NCBI GenBank assembly: GCA_018334095.1
Contig: JAGXTE010000059.1
Span: 1-64,000, forward strand
Source of the DNA: Nitrosarchaeum sp.
GTDB taxonomy: Archaea > Thermoproteota > Nitrososphaeria > Nitrososphaerales > Nitrosopumilaceae
DNA length: 64,000 nt
Direction: 5' to 3'
Part shown: positions 45,234 to 54,246 of the stretch, piece by piece
How positions within the stretch are numbered: position 1 is the stretch's first letter
Layout: the number at the start of each line of letters is the position of its first letter
Translations under genes and position numbers: made by a program
Notes under the pieces: generated by a model
The model's input: only the letters and a program-made list of their open reading frames with translations
Told to the model about the DNA's origin: nothing
Databases searched by the model: none

Positions 45234-46184
45234 TTATTTTTGCTCAAAGATCTTAATTGCTTGTGGTGGACAAACGCCTTCACACGCAAGACAAAAGATA
45301 CAATCTGGTTCTTTTGACATTAGTGGTTTTTTCTCGGATGCTGGATTTCCAGGTGTATCAAACCATTCATAGACTCCGACAGGACATGCCTCTATACATC
45401 CACCATCAGCAATACAAATATCATAATCAACAGAGACAAACTCTCCCCATACACCAAGAATTCCATTGTTAGCTCCTTTTCTGCCCCAAGTCTTGATCGT
45501 ATACCCGTTAGCATCAAAAGGAGTAGATGGTTTCATCTTTGATTTGTAACCAACATCAATTGGTCCAGGCTTTGCTCCATCTGGAATTTCAATTTCAGCA
45601 CCATCATCTTCTTCGATTTCATCTTCATTTGCTTCTGTTGCTTTTGGCTTAGCATTAAGAACAATTTTTGCAAGTGGAGTAAGCTCTTCTAGTCTTTGTG
45701 TTGCTTGAGCATGATTAAGTTTCTCAGCTTTTGCAAGATATGAAATCATCTTATCTGCCAAGATAGTATTGCGCAAGATAGTATCAATAACCATCTTTGC
45801 AAAATGATCTGCCTTTTTCCTATAATCTTTAACCCAATTTGGATCACCAAATTTCTCAATTGGGAAAATTTGATAAATAATATCAACTACTTCGCCACTT
45901 ACAATTTCAACGGTAACAGACAATTCTACTTCTTCGTATCCCTTTGCATCAGGATCTTTCATGTTTTGTTCTTTCCAGCGATATGTTGCAAAAATTCTAT
46001 CAGCATATGCATCCATCTCAAATGCCTTTTTCAGACCATCATGTACAGATTTAATCTCTAATGGGTCTTCTAGTTTAATAGGTAATCTATAAAGGCCAAG
46101 TTTGAATCCATGTAGAGGGTACACTCCACGCTTTGCAGTTGGTGCCTCCATTGACCAAACGCGATCTTTTAAAAGTAATGACAT
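45234..46184 (-). CDS. Dicluster ferredoxin, archaeal zinc-ferredoxin type, with long N-terminal extension
   Basis: The C-terminal ~100 residues resemble the Sulfolobus zinc/7Fe ferredoxin: DYDICIADGGCIEACPVGVYEWFD, the PGNPASEKK insert, and DCIFCLACEGVCPPQAI. The first motif, C-I-A-D-G-G-C, has Asp where a fourth ligand would sit, suggesting a [3Fe-4S] cluster beside a [4Fe-4S] cluster. The first ~200 residues are an extra domain of unknown fold, followed by a very acidic linker (EDEIEEDDGAEIE). It should carry electrons, for example to 2-oxoacid oxidoreductases; the partner is not encoded here. Confidence 0.9.
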   Translation of the reverse strand: MSLLLKDRVWSMEAPTAKRGVYPLHGFKLGLYRLPIKLEDPLEIKSVHDGLKKAFEMDAYADRIFATYRWKEQNMKDPDAKGYEEVELSVTVEIVSGEVVDIIYQIFPIEKFGDPNWVKDYRKKADHFAKMVIDTILRNTILADKMISYLAKAEKLNHAQATQRLEELTPLAKIVLNAKPKATEANEDEIEEDDGAEIEIPDGAKPGPIDVGYKSKMKPSTPFDANGYTIKTWGRKGANNGILGVWGEFVSVDYDICIADGGCIEACPVGVYEWFDTPGNPASEKKPLMSKEPDCIFCLACEGVCPPQAIKIFEQK

Positions 46185-46220
46185 CTGGTTTTTATGAATT
46201 GAATTTCTTTAAAAAGGTTA

Positions 46221-46556
46221 TCAGTCACTGTCGTCAGGACAAGTAAGCTCTCTTAGTTCAGTATACTTTTTTTCCATGACTTCGGCGTACTCAGAAATTT
46301 TAATGATATTGAATTGGGTTTTTGGAAAATACCATCTAATAGCCACCCAATGTCCGATTCCATCCATGTCATGAATCATTCCTTTATCTGCTGTGACATT
46401 TAGTTTTTCATCAATGGATGTCTCCTTTACTGTTAGTCCTCGTTTAGTTTTGTCTTCCAAAATAAAATTATCAACACCGTCTTTTATGAAATAAAATGAT
46501 CCTTTCTGGAGTATTGGAAGGTCTAGTGACAAGTTATTTTTCCACAGGATTTCCAA
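46221..46556 (-). CDS. Hypothetical protein downstream of rhodanese, 111 aa
   Basis: A small soluble beta-rich protein, no family recognised (KGSFYFIKDGVDNFILEDKTK; GHWVAIRWYFPKTQF). The start is TTG 46556, within the last 23 nt of the rhodanese gene, so co-translation with it is likely. Function is unknown; a sulfur-transfer accessory is only a guess by context. Confidence 0.7.
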   Translation of the reverse strand: MEILWKNNLSLDLPILQKGSFYFIKDGVDNFILEDKTKRGLTVKETSIDEKLNVTADKGMIHDMDGIGHWVAIRWYFPKTQFNIIKISEYAEVMEKKYTELRELTCPDDSD

Positions 46557-47379
46557 TCATGTTACCCCATTCAGTCCAGGAACCATCATAGTTTCTAACC
46601 TTTGAGTAGCCAAGCAGATATTTTAAGACAAACCAACTGTGAGATGATCTCTCTCCAATTCTACAGTAACAGATAACATCTTTGTCTGGAGTTACTCCTT
46701 TTGATTCATAATTTTGTTTGAGTTGCTCTACAGATTTGAATGTGCCATCAGCATCGTTTACAGCAGTTGCCCAAGGAATATTATTTGCCCTTGGGATATG
46801 TCCACCACGTTGTGCATGTTCCATTGGATATTCTGGAGGTGCAGTGATTTCTCCAGAGAATTCTTTTGGAGATCTAACATCTACCATAACAGTATCTTCT
46901 CTTCCTAATGCTCTGCTAACATCAAATAGATAAGCTCGGAGTCCTTCATCTGGGGGTTGTGCTTTGTATGTTGATTGAGGAATCTGTGGTTCATCTGTAG
47001 TGTAATCTTTGCTTTCTAGTTCCCATTTTTTTCTACCGCCATCCATGATTTTTATATTTTCATGGCCGTAGTATTTGAAAACCCAAAAAACAAATGCTGC
47101 AAACCAATTATTGAAATCACCATAAAGAATTACTTCAGAGTTTTCGGTAATTCCATTTTTTGACATTAGCGTTTCAAATTGTTTTTTATTTATAATATCT
47201 CTAGTAACAGGATCATTTATGTCTCGTTTCCACCAAATTAAAGATGCTCCTTTAATGTGTCCTTTTTGATATCCGTTAACCGGATCATAATCGACTTCAA
47301 CTAATTTTCTATTTGTATTTGGGGGGTTTTTTGATACCCATTCTGTATCTACTAAAACTTCAGGATGTGCGTAATTCAT
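46534..47379 (-). CDS. Thiosulfate/3-mercaptopyruvate sulfurtransferase (two rhodanese domains)
   Basis: Two rhodanese domains: the first inactive-type (residues ~1-125, with HIKGASLIWWKRD), the second with the catalytic cysteine in ICYCRIGERSSHSW and the domain-end NYDGSWTEWGN. It would move sulfane sulfur from thiosulfate or mercaptopyruvate to an acceptor. I chose ATG 47379 (MNYAHPEV), because AAATAAGTAT is centred ~27 nt upstream; an ATG four codons earlier exists. Length 281 aa is typical. It is the first of a two-gene unit with 46221-46556. Confidence 0.92.
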   Translation of the reverse strand: MNYAHPEVLVDTEWVSKNPPNTNRKLVEVDYDPVNGYQKGHIKGASLIWWKRDINDPVTRDIINKKQFETLMSKNGITENSEVILYGDFNNWFAAFVFWVFKYYGHENIKIMDGGRKKWELESKDYTTDEPQIPQSTYKAQPPDEGLRAYLFDVSRALGREDTVMVDVRSPKEFSGEITAPPEYPMEHAQRGGHIPRANNIPWATAVNDADGTFKSVEQLKQNYESKGVTPDKDVICYCRIGERSSHSWFVLKYLLGYSKVRNYDGSWTEWGNMIGNPVEK

Positions 47380-47471
47380 GCTATTGTACAAATTGGATTC
47401 ATACTTATTTGTTTTTGCAGCAAATCAAATAAAAAATATCTTTTTAACTAAATGAGATTTAGTAGAACCAG

Positions 47472-48287
47472 TTGAAACTTCAGAAAGTAGCAGTGGTAAG
47501 TAAAGTAGGTTCAAAAGAGTCTGAAGATGCTGCAAGAGACATTACAAAAAAGTTTCTAGCAAGAAAATCCAAAGTTTACACAATTGCACCGGTAGAAGTA
47601 GAAGGTGCAAAAAAAGTAGAGGCATTAGATGAATTAAAAAAAGAAGATCTTGATTTGGTAGTTACTCTAGGTGGGGACGGTACAACTCTTAGGGTTTTTA
47701 GATATCTTGAAAATGAAACTCCAATTCTAACAATTAACGTTGGTGGAAACAGAGGAATACTTTCCGAGATAACAATAGATGAGATAGATGATGCAATTGA
47801 TAAAATTCTAAAAGACAAGTTCTTTTTAGACAAACGAACCAGAGTTGTGGCATCAAGTGGAGGTAAAGAGTTTCCACCAGCATTAAATGAAATATACATT
47901 TGTAGGACAAACCTTACAAAAACTGCCGAGATTGAGATAAAATTTCAAAACGATACGGTAAAGCAGAAGATGGATGGAGTCATTATTGCCACCCCAAGTG
48001 GATCAACAGGACATTCTTTTTCATTGGGAGGTCCAATTCTACATGAAAGTTTGGATGTTTTGATCATAACACCAGTAGCCCCAGTTTACAGATTAGAATC
48101 AATAGTAGTACCAGATGAAAAAATAGAAATAATATCATCCCATGACTGTAGTATAGTAATGGATGCACAGGTAGTAAAATCGGCAGGATATGGAGAACCG
48201 ATAACTATAAAGAAATATAGAAAACCAGCAGTCTTTGTTAGATTGAAGAAACGAGGACTGAGACAGATGAGCAAACTTGGATTTTAG
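47472..48287 (+). CDS. nadK: NAD kinase
   Basis: Phosphorylates NAD to NADP. The GGDGTTLRVFR motif with the catalytic aspartate, NVGGNRGILSEI, the NEIYICR block, and ATPSGSTGHSFSLGGPI are characteristic. Length 271 aa is normal for archaeal NadK. It starts at TTG 47472, with CTTTTTAACT about 26 nt upstream, pointing to a leaderless mRNA. It overlaps nob1 by 11 nt. Confidence 0.96.
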   Translation: MKLQKVAVVSKVGSKESEDAARDITKKFLARKSKVYTIAPVEVEGAKKVEALDELKKEDLDLVVTLGGDGTTLRVFRYLENETPILTINVGGNRGILSEITIDEIDDAIDKILKDKFFLDKRTRVVASSGGKEFPPALNEIYICRTNLTKTAEIEIKFQNDTVKQKMDGVIIATPSGSTGHSFSLGGPILHESLDVLIITPVAPVYRLESIVVPDEKIEIISSHDCSIVMDAQVVKSAGYGEPITIKKYRKPAVFVRLKKRGLRQMSKLGF

Positions 48288-48783
48288 AATATTAGATGCG
48301 AGTGCATTTTATGCAGGAGTTCCGTTTGGATCGGCAAGTGATTGTTATACAACATCCCTAGTATACGAGGAGATAAAACATATCAAAAAAAATGAGGATG
48401 CACTTGGAACTCTCTTAGAGACTAATCGATTAAAAATAATGGATCCAGATAAAGAATCAACAAATGCTGCAATAGCATCTGCCAAAGAGACTGGAGACTT
48501 TCCGCAGCTATCAAAACAAGATATTTCGATAATTGCACTATGTATCAATCTGCAAGGTGAAATTATTTCAGACGATTTTGCAATTACAAATGTTGCAAAA
48601 AACATTGGTTTGAAGATATCACCAATTATGACAAATACTTTTCAAGATGTTGGCAAATGGGTGCATTACTGTCCGGGATGTCATACAAATCATACTTCTG
48701 GAAAAGAGTGTCCTATGTGCGGCACTCCTCTAAAGAGAAAATTACTCAAGGGGGAATCTCCTTCCATACCATTCAACAAATGA
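48277..48783 (+). CDS. nob1: Nob1, PIN-domain endonuclease for 16S rRNA 3' end
   Basis: Nob1 trims the 3' end of small-subunit rRNA during ribosome maturation. The PIN acidic residues are seen in RILDASAF, VYEEIKH, SKQDISIIAL and ISDDFAITNVA. A zinc ribbon (YCPGCHTNHTSGKECPMCG) follows at the C-terminus. Starts at TTG 48277, inside the end of nadK. Its last 42 nt are overlapped by the convergent rhodanese gene. Length 168 aa is typical. Confidence 0.93.
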   Translation: MDFRILDASAFYAGVPFGSASDCYTTSLVYEEIKHIKKNEDALGTLLETNRLKIMDPDKESTNAAIASAKETGDFPQLSKQDISIIALCINLQGEIISDDFAITNVAKNIGLKISPIMTNTFQDVGKWVHYCPGCHTNHTSGKECPMCGTPLKRKLLKGESPSIPFNK

Positions 48784-49500
48784 TCCATCATACAATTTGA
48801 TGTTTTGATAACCTGCAATCATTAATTGTAAAAACAAACTTGACGCTCGGTGTCCATGCATACAATAACATACAATTTCATTCTCTTTTGAGACATTATT
48901 TTGAGAGAAAAGATTTTCCAAAAAGTCTTTAGTTTGAAACAACTTTCCATCATATGCTATTCCATCAGTAAATGGAATCAATTTTGAATTTGGAATATGT
49001 CCTCCCATAAACTCTTGAGGGGTTCTTGCATCCAAAATTGTAAATTTGCTTAGATTATCTTTAAGTTGGTTAGCATCCATACGAATTTCAGATTTAATTT
49101 TTGGGATAAATTTTGTATGTTGTGCAGTAAATGGTTTTTTTGTTAATTCAAATCCATTTTTTTGCAAGTCCATAATAGTTGCATCAAGCAAAAATGTTTT
49201 TTCATGTCCAAAATAAAGTAGAGTCCACGCAATTCTAGCTGCAGATGGGTCCATAGAATCTCCAATAATTATTACAGTCTTTGAATCATCAATTCCAAGT
49301 GAGTCAAAAAGTTCAGCAATTTTTTTTTCGTCGGCGACCAAATTAGAACCGTATTGATCAAATTGAATTACTTGATCTATAGTAAGTGATTGAGATTGTG
49401 ATATGTGGCCATACAAAAACATGGTTTTTGGCCGAGTGTCTAACAGTATGATATCTTGATCAGATAGATGATCTTTTAGCCAACTAATTGAAACTAGCAT
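48742..49500 (-). CDS. Rhodanese-type sulfurtransferase, second copy
   Basis: Two rhodanese domains, 252 aa. The first (residues ~1-110) begins WLKDHLSDQDIILLDTRPK and has no active-site cysteine. The second holds ILDARTPQEFMGGHIPN and the catalytic loop IVCYCMHGHRASSLF, then LYDGSFVEWYGR. Its acceptor is unknown. This is the second sulfurtransferase within 3 kb; the two flank nadK-nob1. The 3' end overlaps nob1 by 42 nt on the opposite strand. Confidence 0.92.
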   Translation of the reverse strand: MLVSISWLKDHLSDQDIILLDTRPKTMFLYGHISQSQSLTIDQVIQFDQYGSNLVADEKKIAELFDSLGIDDSKTVIIIGDSMDPSAARIAWTLLYFGHEKTFLLDATIMDLQKNGFELTKKPFTAQHTKFIPKIKSEIRMDANQLKDNLSKFTILDARTPQEFMGGHIPNSKLIPFTDGIAYDGKLFQTKDFLENLFSQNNVSKENEIVCYCMHGHRASSLFLQLMIAGYQNIKLYDGSFVEWYGRRFPLE

Positions 49501-49533
49501 AACGACACAGATTTGTTAATTTATTTAACAGTA

Positions 49534-50220
49534 TCATGAATCATGCAAAGTTTTTTGATCTGATTTTTTTAGGTGTTTGCTTTGAGATTCAAGTACTTTT
49601 TTTATTTTTTTAGCTCTTGCATCACCCAATCCCTCGATTTTTGCAAGTTCATTGGTAGTAGCTGTAAATACTTTCAAAGGGGTTCCAAACCTCTCAAGCA
49701 TCCTAACTGCAAATTTTTCTCCAACGCCTGGCAAACTACAAAGTGAAGATAATTGTTGTTTTTCTAAATCAGTTGATTTTTTTATTTTTTTCAAATATGG
49801 TCCTTTAATTGCATCAGTTCTAGAACATAATGAAACAAGTAATTTTGCAGTATGCATCGCACTAGGAGTAGGAATTATTGGAATTTTAAAATCGATAGCT
49901 ACTGTCGATAGTGCACCATAAAAGATCATGGGGTTATCAGTAATTTCTTCAATTTCATCGACGTTTCCCTCCATAAGCACAATTGGAAATTCAAAGTGTT
50001 CTTTTAGTCTAGAGCATTGATCAAAAAGCCTACCATCAAAAACAGAAGACAGTAAATCACGAATACTTTTTCGTTCCACTACAGTTTCAGGGGCAACAAT
50101 GTAATCCCCAATTGGCAAAGTCTTCATTTCAAGATTAAGGCCTACAGACTTTAGTAAGTCTGGGATTCCACTCTTACGTTCTCGTTCATCTACTATGATT
50201 CGTAAATTTTCTAATTTCAC
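49534..50220 (-). CDS. xpf: XPF/ERCC4-family structure-specific nuclease (short archaeal form)
   Basis: It cuts 3'-flap, fork and bubble structures in DNA repair. The nuclease motif appears as IIVDERERKSG, then LPIGDYIVAP and ETVVERKSIRDL (V-x-x-R-K-x3-D type). Two helix-hairpin-helix units follow (LCSLPGVGEKFAVRMLERFG and ELAKIEGLGDARAKKIKKVL). No helicase domain is present, as in crenarchaeal XPF, which works with PCNA. Length 228 aa. Confidence 0.94.
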   Translation of the reverse strand: MKLENLRIIVDERERKSGIPDLLKSVGLNLEMKTLPIGDYIVAPETVVERKSIRDLLSSVFDGRLFDQCSRLKEHFEFPIVLMEGNVDEIEEITDNPMIFYGALSTVAIDFKIPIIPTPSAMHTAKLLVSLCSRTDAIKGPYLKKIKKSTDLEKQQLSSLCSLPGVGEKFAVRMLERFGTPLKVFTATTNELAKIEGLGDARAKKIKKVLESQSKHLKKSDQKTLHDS

Positions 50221-50271
50221 TAAATGTAATTTTCTTAATTTGTTAATATCCTTTTGAAATTGACATGAGGA

Positions 50272-50703
50272 TTATTTTCTAGGATTATCGTCTGGTTGTG
50301 GTTTTGGAATTTGTGTGCTTCCAGATGATGGTTTTGGTGTTTGAGTGCCTGCAGATGGACCTCGCATCATTTCAGTAATTTTTGCTTCTTGTTCTTTGAG
50401 TGATTCTTTAATTCGTAATTCTTGTTTTTCAAGAACTGTTGCTCGTGTTTTTGCCATTTCTTTTCTCTCTTCTAATTCATCAATTAGTTCTTTTTTTGTA
50501 GATTTTATCAGAATAGAACCAGCATGTTTGTACACATTATCATCGTCAGCCGCTTTTTTTAATTCCTCAAGTGCCTTTTCAGTCTCAACTTTTTCCATCT
50601 CAAGATGTTGTTTTTGTGTCATAATAGATTGTAGGTTTTGTTGGGATTGTTGCATCTTCATAAGTTGTTCTTGAAGCCAAGGTGGCATTTGTCCGGCTGA
50701 CAT
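50272..50703 (-). CDS. pfdB: Prefoldin subunit beta
   Basis: The prefoldin chaperone captures unfolded proteins for the thermosome. Long coiled-coil helices (PPWLQEQLMKMQQSQQNLQS and the second helix ERKEMAKTRATVLEKQELRI) frame the beta-hairpin DDDNVYKHAGSILIKSTKKE, the classic beta-subunit layout. A Pro/Ser/Thr-rich tail of ~28 residues (PSAGTQTPKPSSG) is longer than usual. Downstream of pcc1 by 24 nt. Confidence 0.93.
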   Translation of the reverse strand: MSAGQMPPWLQEQLMKMQQSQQNLQSIMTQKQHLEMEKVETEKALEELKKAADDDNVYKHAGSILIKSTKKELIDELEERKEMAKTRATVLEKQELRIKESLKEQEAKITEMMRGPSAGTQTPKPSSGSTQIPKPQPDDNPRK

Positions 50704-50727
50704 GTTAATACAAATTTCGGGATTTCA

Positions 50728-50970
50728 TTATATCTTTACCGATTCGATAGAATCGTAGCTTGCCTGAATTAATCTTAAAGTTGAATTAAGATTTGCTCTC
50801 AAGTGTGGCATATGATCAGATTCTACAGAGATTGTAATTTTTTTATCAAATGATATACTAGTTTTTGTAGGGTTTTCGGGGTAAAAATCATTATCAGTAT
50901 TTATTGAATCAAAAATTGCTTTTGTTTTTTCTTTTGCGTCAACAATAATTTTAGCACTAAAGTTTGACAT
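50728..50970 (-). CDS. pcc1: KEOPS complex subunit Pcc1
   Basis: KEOPS adds t6A at position 37 of tRNAs reading ANN codons. This 80-aa protein has the Pcc1/CTAG pattern: SAKIIVDAKEKTKAIFDSIN, a beta-strand ISVESDHMPHLRANLNSTLRLIQAS. The gene overlaps the eL43 gene by 14 nt. Pcc1 genes next to eL43 are a common archaeal arrangement. The other KEOPS genes are not in the window. Confidence 0.9.
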   Translation of the reverse strand: MSNFSAKIIVDAKEKTKAIFDSINTDNDFYPENPTKTSISFDKKITISVESDHMPHLRANLNSTLRLIQASYDSIESVKI

Positions 50971-51166
50971 CGTATGCTGTTCCAGCTACTTTGAAACTAC
51001 ATTTTTTGCAAGACCATATGCCAACTGCATCTCGGTTAAACTGTTGAGAACCGCATTCAGGACAATGTCTTTTTTCTTTTAGTTGAAAATGAATTTTTGA
51101 ATATTGTTTTCTAATTTTAATACCATATCGTGCACCTAAACCTTTTAGTGATTTTTGTTTTGCCAT
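50957..51166 (-). CDS. rpl37ae: Ribosomal protein eL43 (L37Ae)
   Basis: A 69-aa zinc-ribbon ribosomal protein: LGARYGIKIRKQYSKIHFQL then CPECGSQQFNRDAVGIWSCKKC. The second knuckle C-K-K-C completes the zinc site. It lies one base after rrp42 and overlaps pcc1, within the exosome operon. Confidence 0.95.
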   Translation of the reverse strand: MAKQKSLKGLGARYGIKIRKQYSKIHFQLKEKRHCPECGSQQFNRDAVGIWSCKKCSFKVAGTAYDVKL

Positions 51167-51167
51167 T

Positions 51168-51986
51168 TTATTGACCAGATTCCTTTGCTTGTTTTAACTT
51201 TTCTCTTATTTTTGCGCCTACTTTGACTGATAATTCACCGCATTTTATTACTTGCTCAAAAGTAAATCCGTCGTTTCCTCCTTTTTGTAAAGCGCATATG
51301 TTTCCATTAGAATCAGTAGTGATTGTAATTCTTGCATCCATACTGCTCCATTCATCGCCGTTTGGATCAACGATTATGTGGTTTCCTATTTTGCCCATAG
51401 TTACAGAAACCGGAATAGTAGAAATCGGAACGTCTGATTCTTCTCCTTCAACTAAAGTTGGCACATCATTTTTCATCTCCCATTTTGGAGTTTTTGATGA
51501 GAGAATTGCAGCTGTTGCAGCATAAGCGCATGCATCAAACAAATTACCATCATAGTCAACTACAACGTTATCAGCAAATACTCCAACCACAGATTTGTTT
51601 TTTTCAATAACTAGTTGAGTTAAATCAATCATATGACTTTCTCTAATACCTCTATCTACTACTCTTGCCAATTCAATTACGTCAGGGCCTGGTGGTCCAG
51701 TTTCAACGGTTGGATGAGATAGCGGTAAAAGCTCAGCAGTACAAATGAAGATTCCTTTGTCACCCATGTCCGGAAAAGGTCTATCTGGTTGAATCTTAAC
51801 ACCACAGATTACTTCACTGTCACCTAATCGAACTCTTGCAGAACCATTTGCTTTTGGAATTGCATTAGTTTCAATGATCAAGTTTCGTGGTTCATCTAGT
51901 GCTCTCCCATCAACTCTTTTTCCCTGTTCTAATAATTCTAGAATTTGAGATTTCTTTAGATCATCTAGTACGCTAGTGGATGTCAT
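51168..51986 (-). CDS. rrp42: Exosome complex component Rrp42 (RNase PH-like, non-catalytic)
   Basis: It forms the hexameric RNase PH ring of the archaeal exosome with Rrp41. Evidence: N-terminal QILELLEQGKRVDGRALDEPRN, GSARVRLGDSEVICGVK, and the C-terminal DGFTFEQVIKCGELSVKVG. Length (272 aa) is typical. It lies directly after rrp41 with no intergenic bases. Confidence 0.95.
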   Translation of the reverse strand: MTSTSVLDDLKKSQILELLEQGKRVDGRALDEPRNLIIETNAIPKANGSARVRLGDSEVICGVKIQPDRPFPDMGDKGIFICTAELLPLSHPTVETGPPGPDVIELARVVDRGIRESHMIDLTQLVIEKNKSVVGVFADNVVVDYDGNLFDACAYAATAAILSSKTPKWEMKNDVPTLVEGEESDVPISTIPVSVTMGKIGNHIIVDPNGDEWSSMDARITITTDSNGNICALQKGGNDGFTFEQVIKCGELSVKVGAKIREKLKQAKESGQ

Positions 51987-52721
51987 TTATTTTTCCCCGT
52001 TTCCAAAATATTTATCAGTAAGTGCTTTTCTTTGTAATTCATAAACAATTTTACAGCCTTTAATTCCAGTCTCAACACATTTTTTGTATTCTTCAGGTGT
52101 TAACACACCATCTAATTGAAGTAATGTGATTTTTTCTAGACTTGGCATATATCCAATTGGCATATCTGCTTGTCCTGCTTGGTCTTCTTCATTATTAACA
52201 TCAAGAATAATTGTATCAGCTGCTTTTCCTGCTGCACAAGCTGCTACCATATCTCTCATTGGAATTCCAGCGTCAGCCAATGCAACTGATGCTGCAGAAA
52301 GGGCAGCACATCTAGTACCGCCATCGGCTTGAAGAACTTCAATAAATACATCAACTGCAGTTCTTGGGAATTTCTCCAACATAACTGCAGGCTCTAAAGC
52401 TTCTTTGATAACTTTGGAAATTTCAATTTCTCTTCTTGATGGAGCAGGATTTTTTCTCTCAGTTACAGAGAATGGTTCCATGTGATATCTAACTCGTAAA
52501 ATACCAGTATCAGTGTTTGACATATGTTTTGGATGAACATCACGTGGTCCAAATACTCCTACTAAAATTTTATTATCGCCAAATTCAATGTATGCTGAGC
52601 CATCAGCATTTTTCAATCCACCAGCTTTAATCATAATTCGTCTTGGTTCGTCAACTTTTCTACCGTCACAACGAATTCCATTTTCATCTAGTAGAACTAG
52701 GGTTGCTTCTCTTCCGCCCAT
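51987..52721 (-). CDS. rrp41: Exosome complex exonuclease Rrp41
   Basis: The catalytic RNase PH-like subunit that degrades RNA 3'-5' with phosphate and can add A-rich tails. Motifs: GIRCDGRKVDEPRRI, GSAYIEFGDNKILVGVFGPRD, QADGGTRCAALSAAS, and the late NNEEDQAGQADMPIGYMPS with active-site acids. Length 244 aa. Its start overlaps rrp4 by one base. Confidence 0.96.
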   Translation of the reverse strand: MGGREATLVLLDENGIRCDGRKVDEPRRIMIKAGGLKNADGSAYIEFGDNKILVGVFGPRDVHPKHMSNTDTGILRVRYHMEPFSVTERKNPAPSRREIEISKVIKEALEPAVMLEKFPRTAVDVFIEVLQADGGTRCAALSAASVALADAGIPMRDMVAACAAGKAADTIILDVNNEEDQAGQADMPIGYMPSLEKITLLQLDGVLTPEEYKKCVETGIKGCKIVYELQRKALTDKYFGNGEK

Positions 52722-53401
52722 TATGATTCACCTTTTGATTCTAACATTTCTTTCACTTGGTCTGTCAAATTAGCAACATGTGCCATTTCATCAACCATTT
52801 TGATTGCCTTTTTTGCCTTTAATAATCCCTCGGGAGTCTCACAGGAGACAACGATCCAACCATTCTGACCAATCGTAATAGCTGCATTTGTAGCCATTTC
52901 AATCATTTGGATCATAGTTCCCCTTTTTCCAATTAAGCGTGGAACCTTACTAGTAGATATTGAAACTAGGTGACCAGAGTCAATCTTACCAAGATCTCTA
53001 TCAGCTATTGTTACAAGTGGATCACGAGTTCTATCAAAATTAGCAATCCTTGCTGCGACTAGATCGCCTGCCTTTAGCTTGGATGAAAGCTCATCTGCAT
53101 GTGCAGAAAAATCTCGCCCAAATACATCTTGAGCAGGTAAAAATCCAACATAACAGGAATTGATATCTAATTCCCAAGAAAGCGAGGTATGAGAAACGAC
53201 TTTGCCAATTACAAGATCATCGATTTTTGGGATATATTTTCCAGTCAATGGAATTACTTTAATAGAATCATCGTAAATTTCTGAAATTCCTATAGCTGTA
53301 GAAATAATTTTGTTTCCATCCAAGATTACATTTTGTTCTGGTCTGAAAGGGCCAGTCGTAATTACATCTCCAGGAATAACGTATTTTCTTTTATTTTCCA
53401 T
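52721..53401 (-). CDS. rrp4: Exosome RNA-binding cap protein Rrp4
   Basis: Cap subunit with an S1 domain (DDLVIGKVVSHTSLSWELDI) and a KH domain (KVPRLIGKRGTMIQMIEMAT). It sits on the Rrp41-Rrp42 ring and guides substrates. Its N-terminus ends in VIPGDVITTG, as usual. Length 226 aa. It overlaps both SBDS and rrp41 by one base, so this operon is tightly packed. Confidence 0.96.
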   Translation of the reverse strand: MENKRKYVIPGDVITTGPFRPEQNVILDGNKIISTAIGISEIYDDSIKVIPLTGKYIPKIDDLVIGKVVSHTSLSWELDINSCYVGFLPAQDVFGRDFSAHADELSSKLKAGDLVAARIANFDRTRDPLVTIADRDLGKIDSGHLVSISTSKVPRLIGKRGTMIQMIEMATNAAITIGQNGWIVVSCETPEGLLKAKKAIKMVDEMAHVANLTDQVKEMLESKGES

Positions 53402-54087
53402 TACTTCATAACCTCAACTGTTGCAGAACCTTTGGTTATAGAACCCAATCTATCAATCACATTTGGCCTTGCTCCAGCGGGTATTTCAAGTATTGCTTTT
53501 AAAGAACCATTATTTTGCCATTCTTCTTTTTTTAAAACTCCAACAGATTTCAAAACAGCATATGATTGTGATGCATACTGTGCAGGGATTGTAATTTCGA
53601 GATCTAAATTTTCAGATTTCAAAGCTATGATAGAACGTAATTTTTCTACAATGTCTGGTACTTGTTCTTCAACATTTTTTTGTGGCTCTACTGTGATTCG
53701 TCCATCTTTTAATGCTTGTTCAATTCTTAATGGAGGATGAGGCAGATGAGTTCTAGGATCGACGTATGTTTTTGCAATAAATGCAACAATTTGTTTTCTC
53801 TTATCATCAAGCATCTTGCGTCTTTGATCAGTAGTAAGATTCAGTTCTCCTTTTTTTAGCATGATTTCTGCAATCTCAATTACATCTTCAGTTTTGAAAG
53901 CCTTGAGTAATTTTTCAGTTGATGGCTTAGTGCCTTTACCAGAATCAGTATAGATTTCATCTGCAATCAATATTGAAGAGATATCTTTTTTCTTACCCAT
54001 TTTGTAATCCAGGGCAGGATCAGGCTTTACTAAGATCTCAAATTTTTCGCCCTCATAAGAATATCTAACTACAGTTACGTCAGTCAT
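53401..54087 (-). CDS. sdo1: SBDS/Sdo1 ribosome maturation factor
   Basis: Orthologue of the Shwachman-Bodian-Diamond protein, which helps release anti-association factor aIF6 from the large subunit. Three domains are visible: N-terminal VVRYSYEGEKFEILVKP, the middle TTDQRRKMLDDKRKQIVAFI...DPRTHLPHPPLRIEQAL, and a C-terminal domain. Length 228 aa. It heads the operon SBDS-rrp4-rrp41-rrp42-eL43-pcc1-pfdB. The upstream region (54088-54191) holds only promoter-like AT-rich sequence. Confidence 0.96.
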   Translation of the reverse strand: MTDVTVVRYSYEGEKFEILVKPDPALDYKMGKKKDISSILIADEIYTDSGKGTKPSTEKLLKAFKTEDVIEIAEIMLKKGELNLTTDQRRKMLDDKRKQIVAFIAKTYVDPRTHLPHPPLRIEQALKDGRITVEPQKNVEEQVPDIVEKLRSIIALKSENLDLEITIPAQYASQSYAVLKSVGVLKKEEWQNNGSLKAILEIPAGARPNVIDRLGSITKGSATVEVMK

Positions 54088-54191
54088 TTCTGAAATATCC
54101 TATATTAATTTGGTATTTATCTCTAACAAATACAATTTTGCTGTAAGCAATACATTCTGTGTATGATTTTCAAAAAATATCACAAAAATAA

Positions 54192-54207
54192 GGCATGCCA
54201 CAAACCA
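54192..54207 (+). promoter_or_regulatory. Repeated 16-bp promoter element, copy 1
   Basis: GGCATGCCACAAACCA, containing the palindrome GGCATGCC, begins 55 nt before ATG 54247. A TAATATTTG box lies about 25 nt before that ATG. Exactly the same 16-mer occurs at 54459 and 54864. Confidence 0.7.
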
Positions 54208-54246
54208 CTAACCATTGTCTAATATTTGTTCAAACATTACTATACC

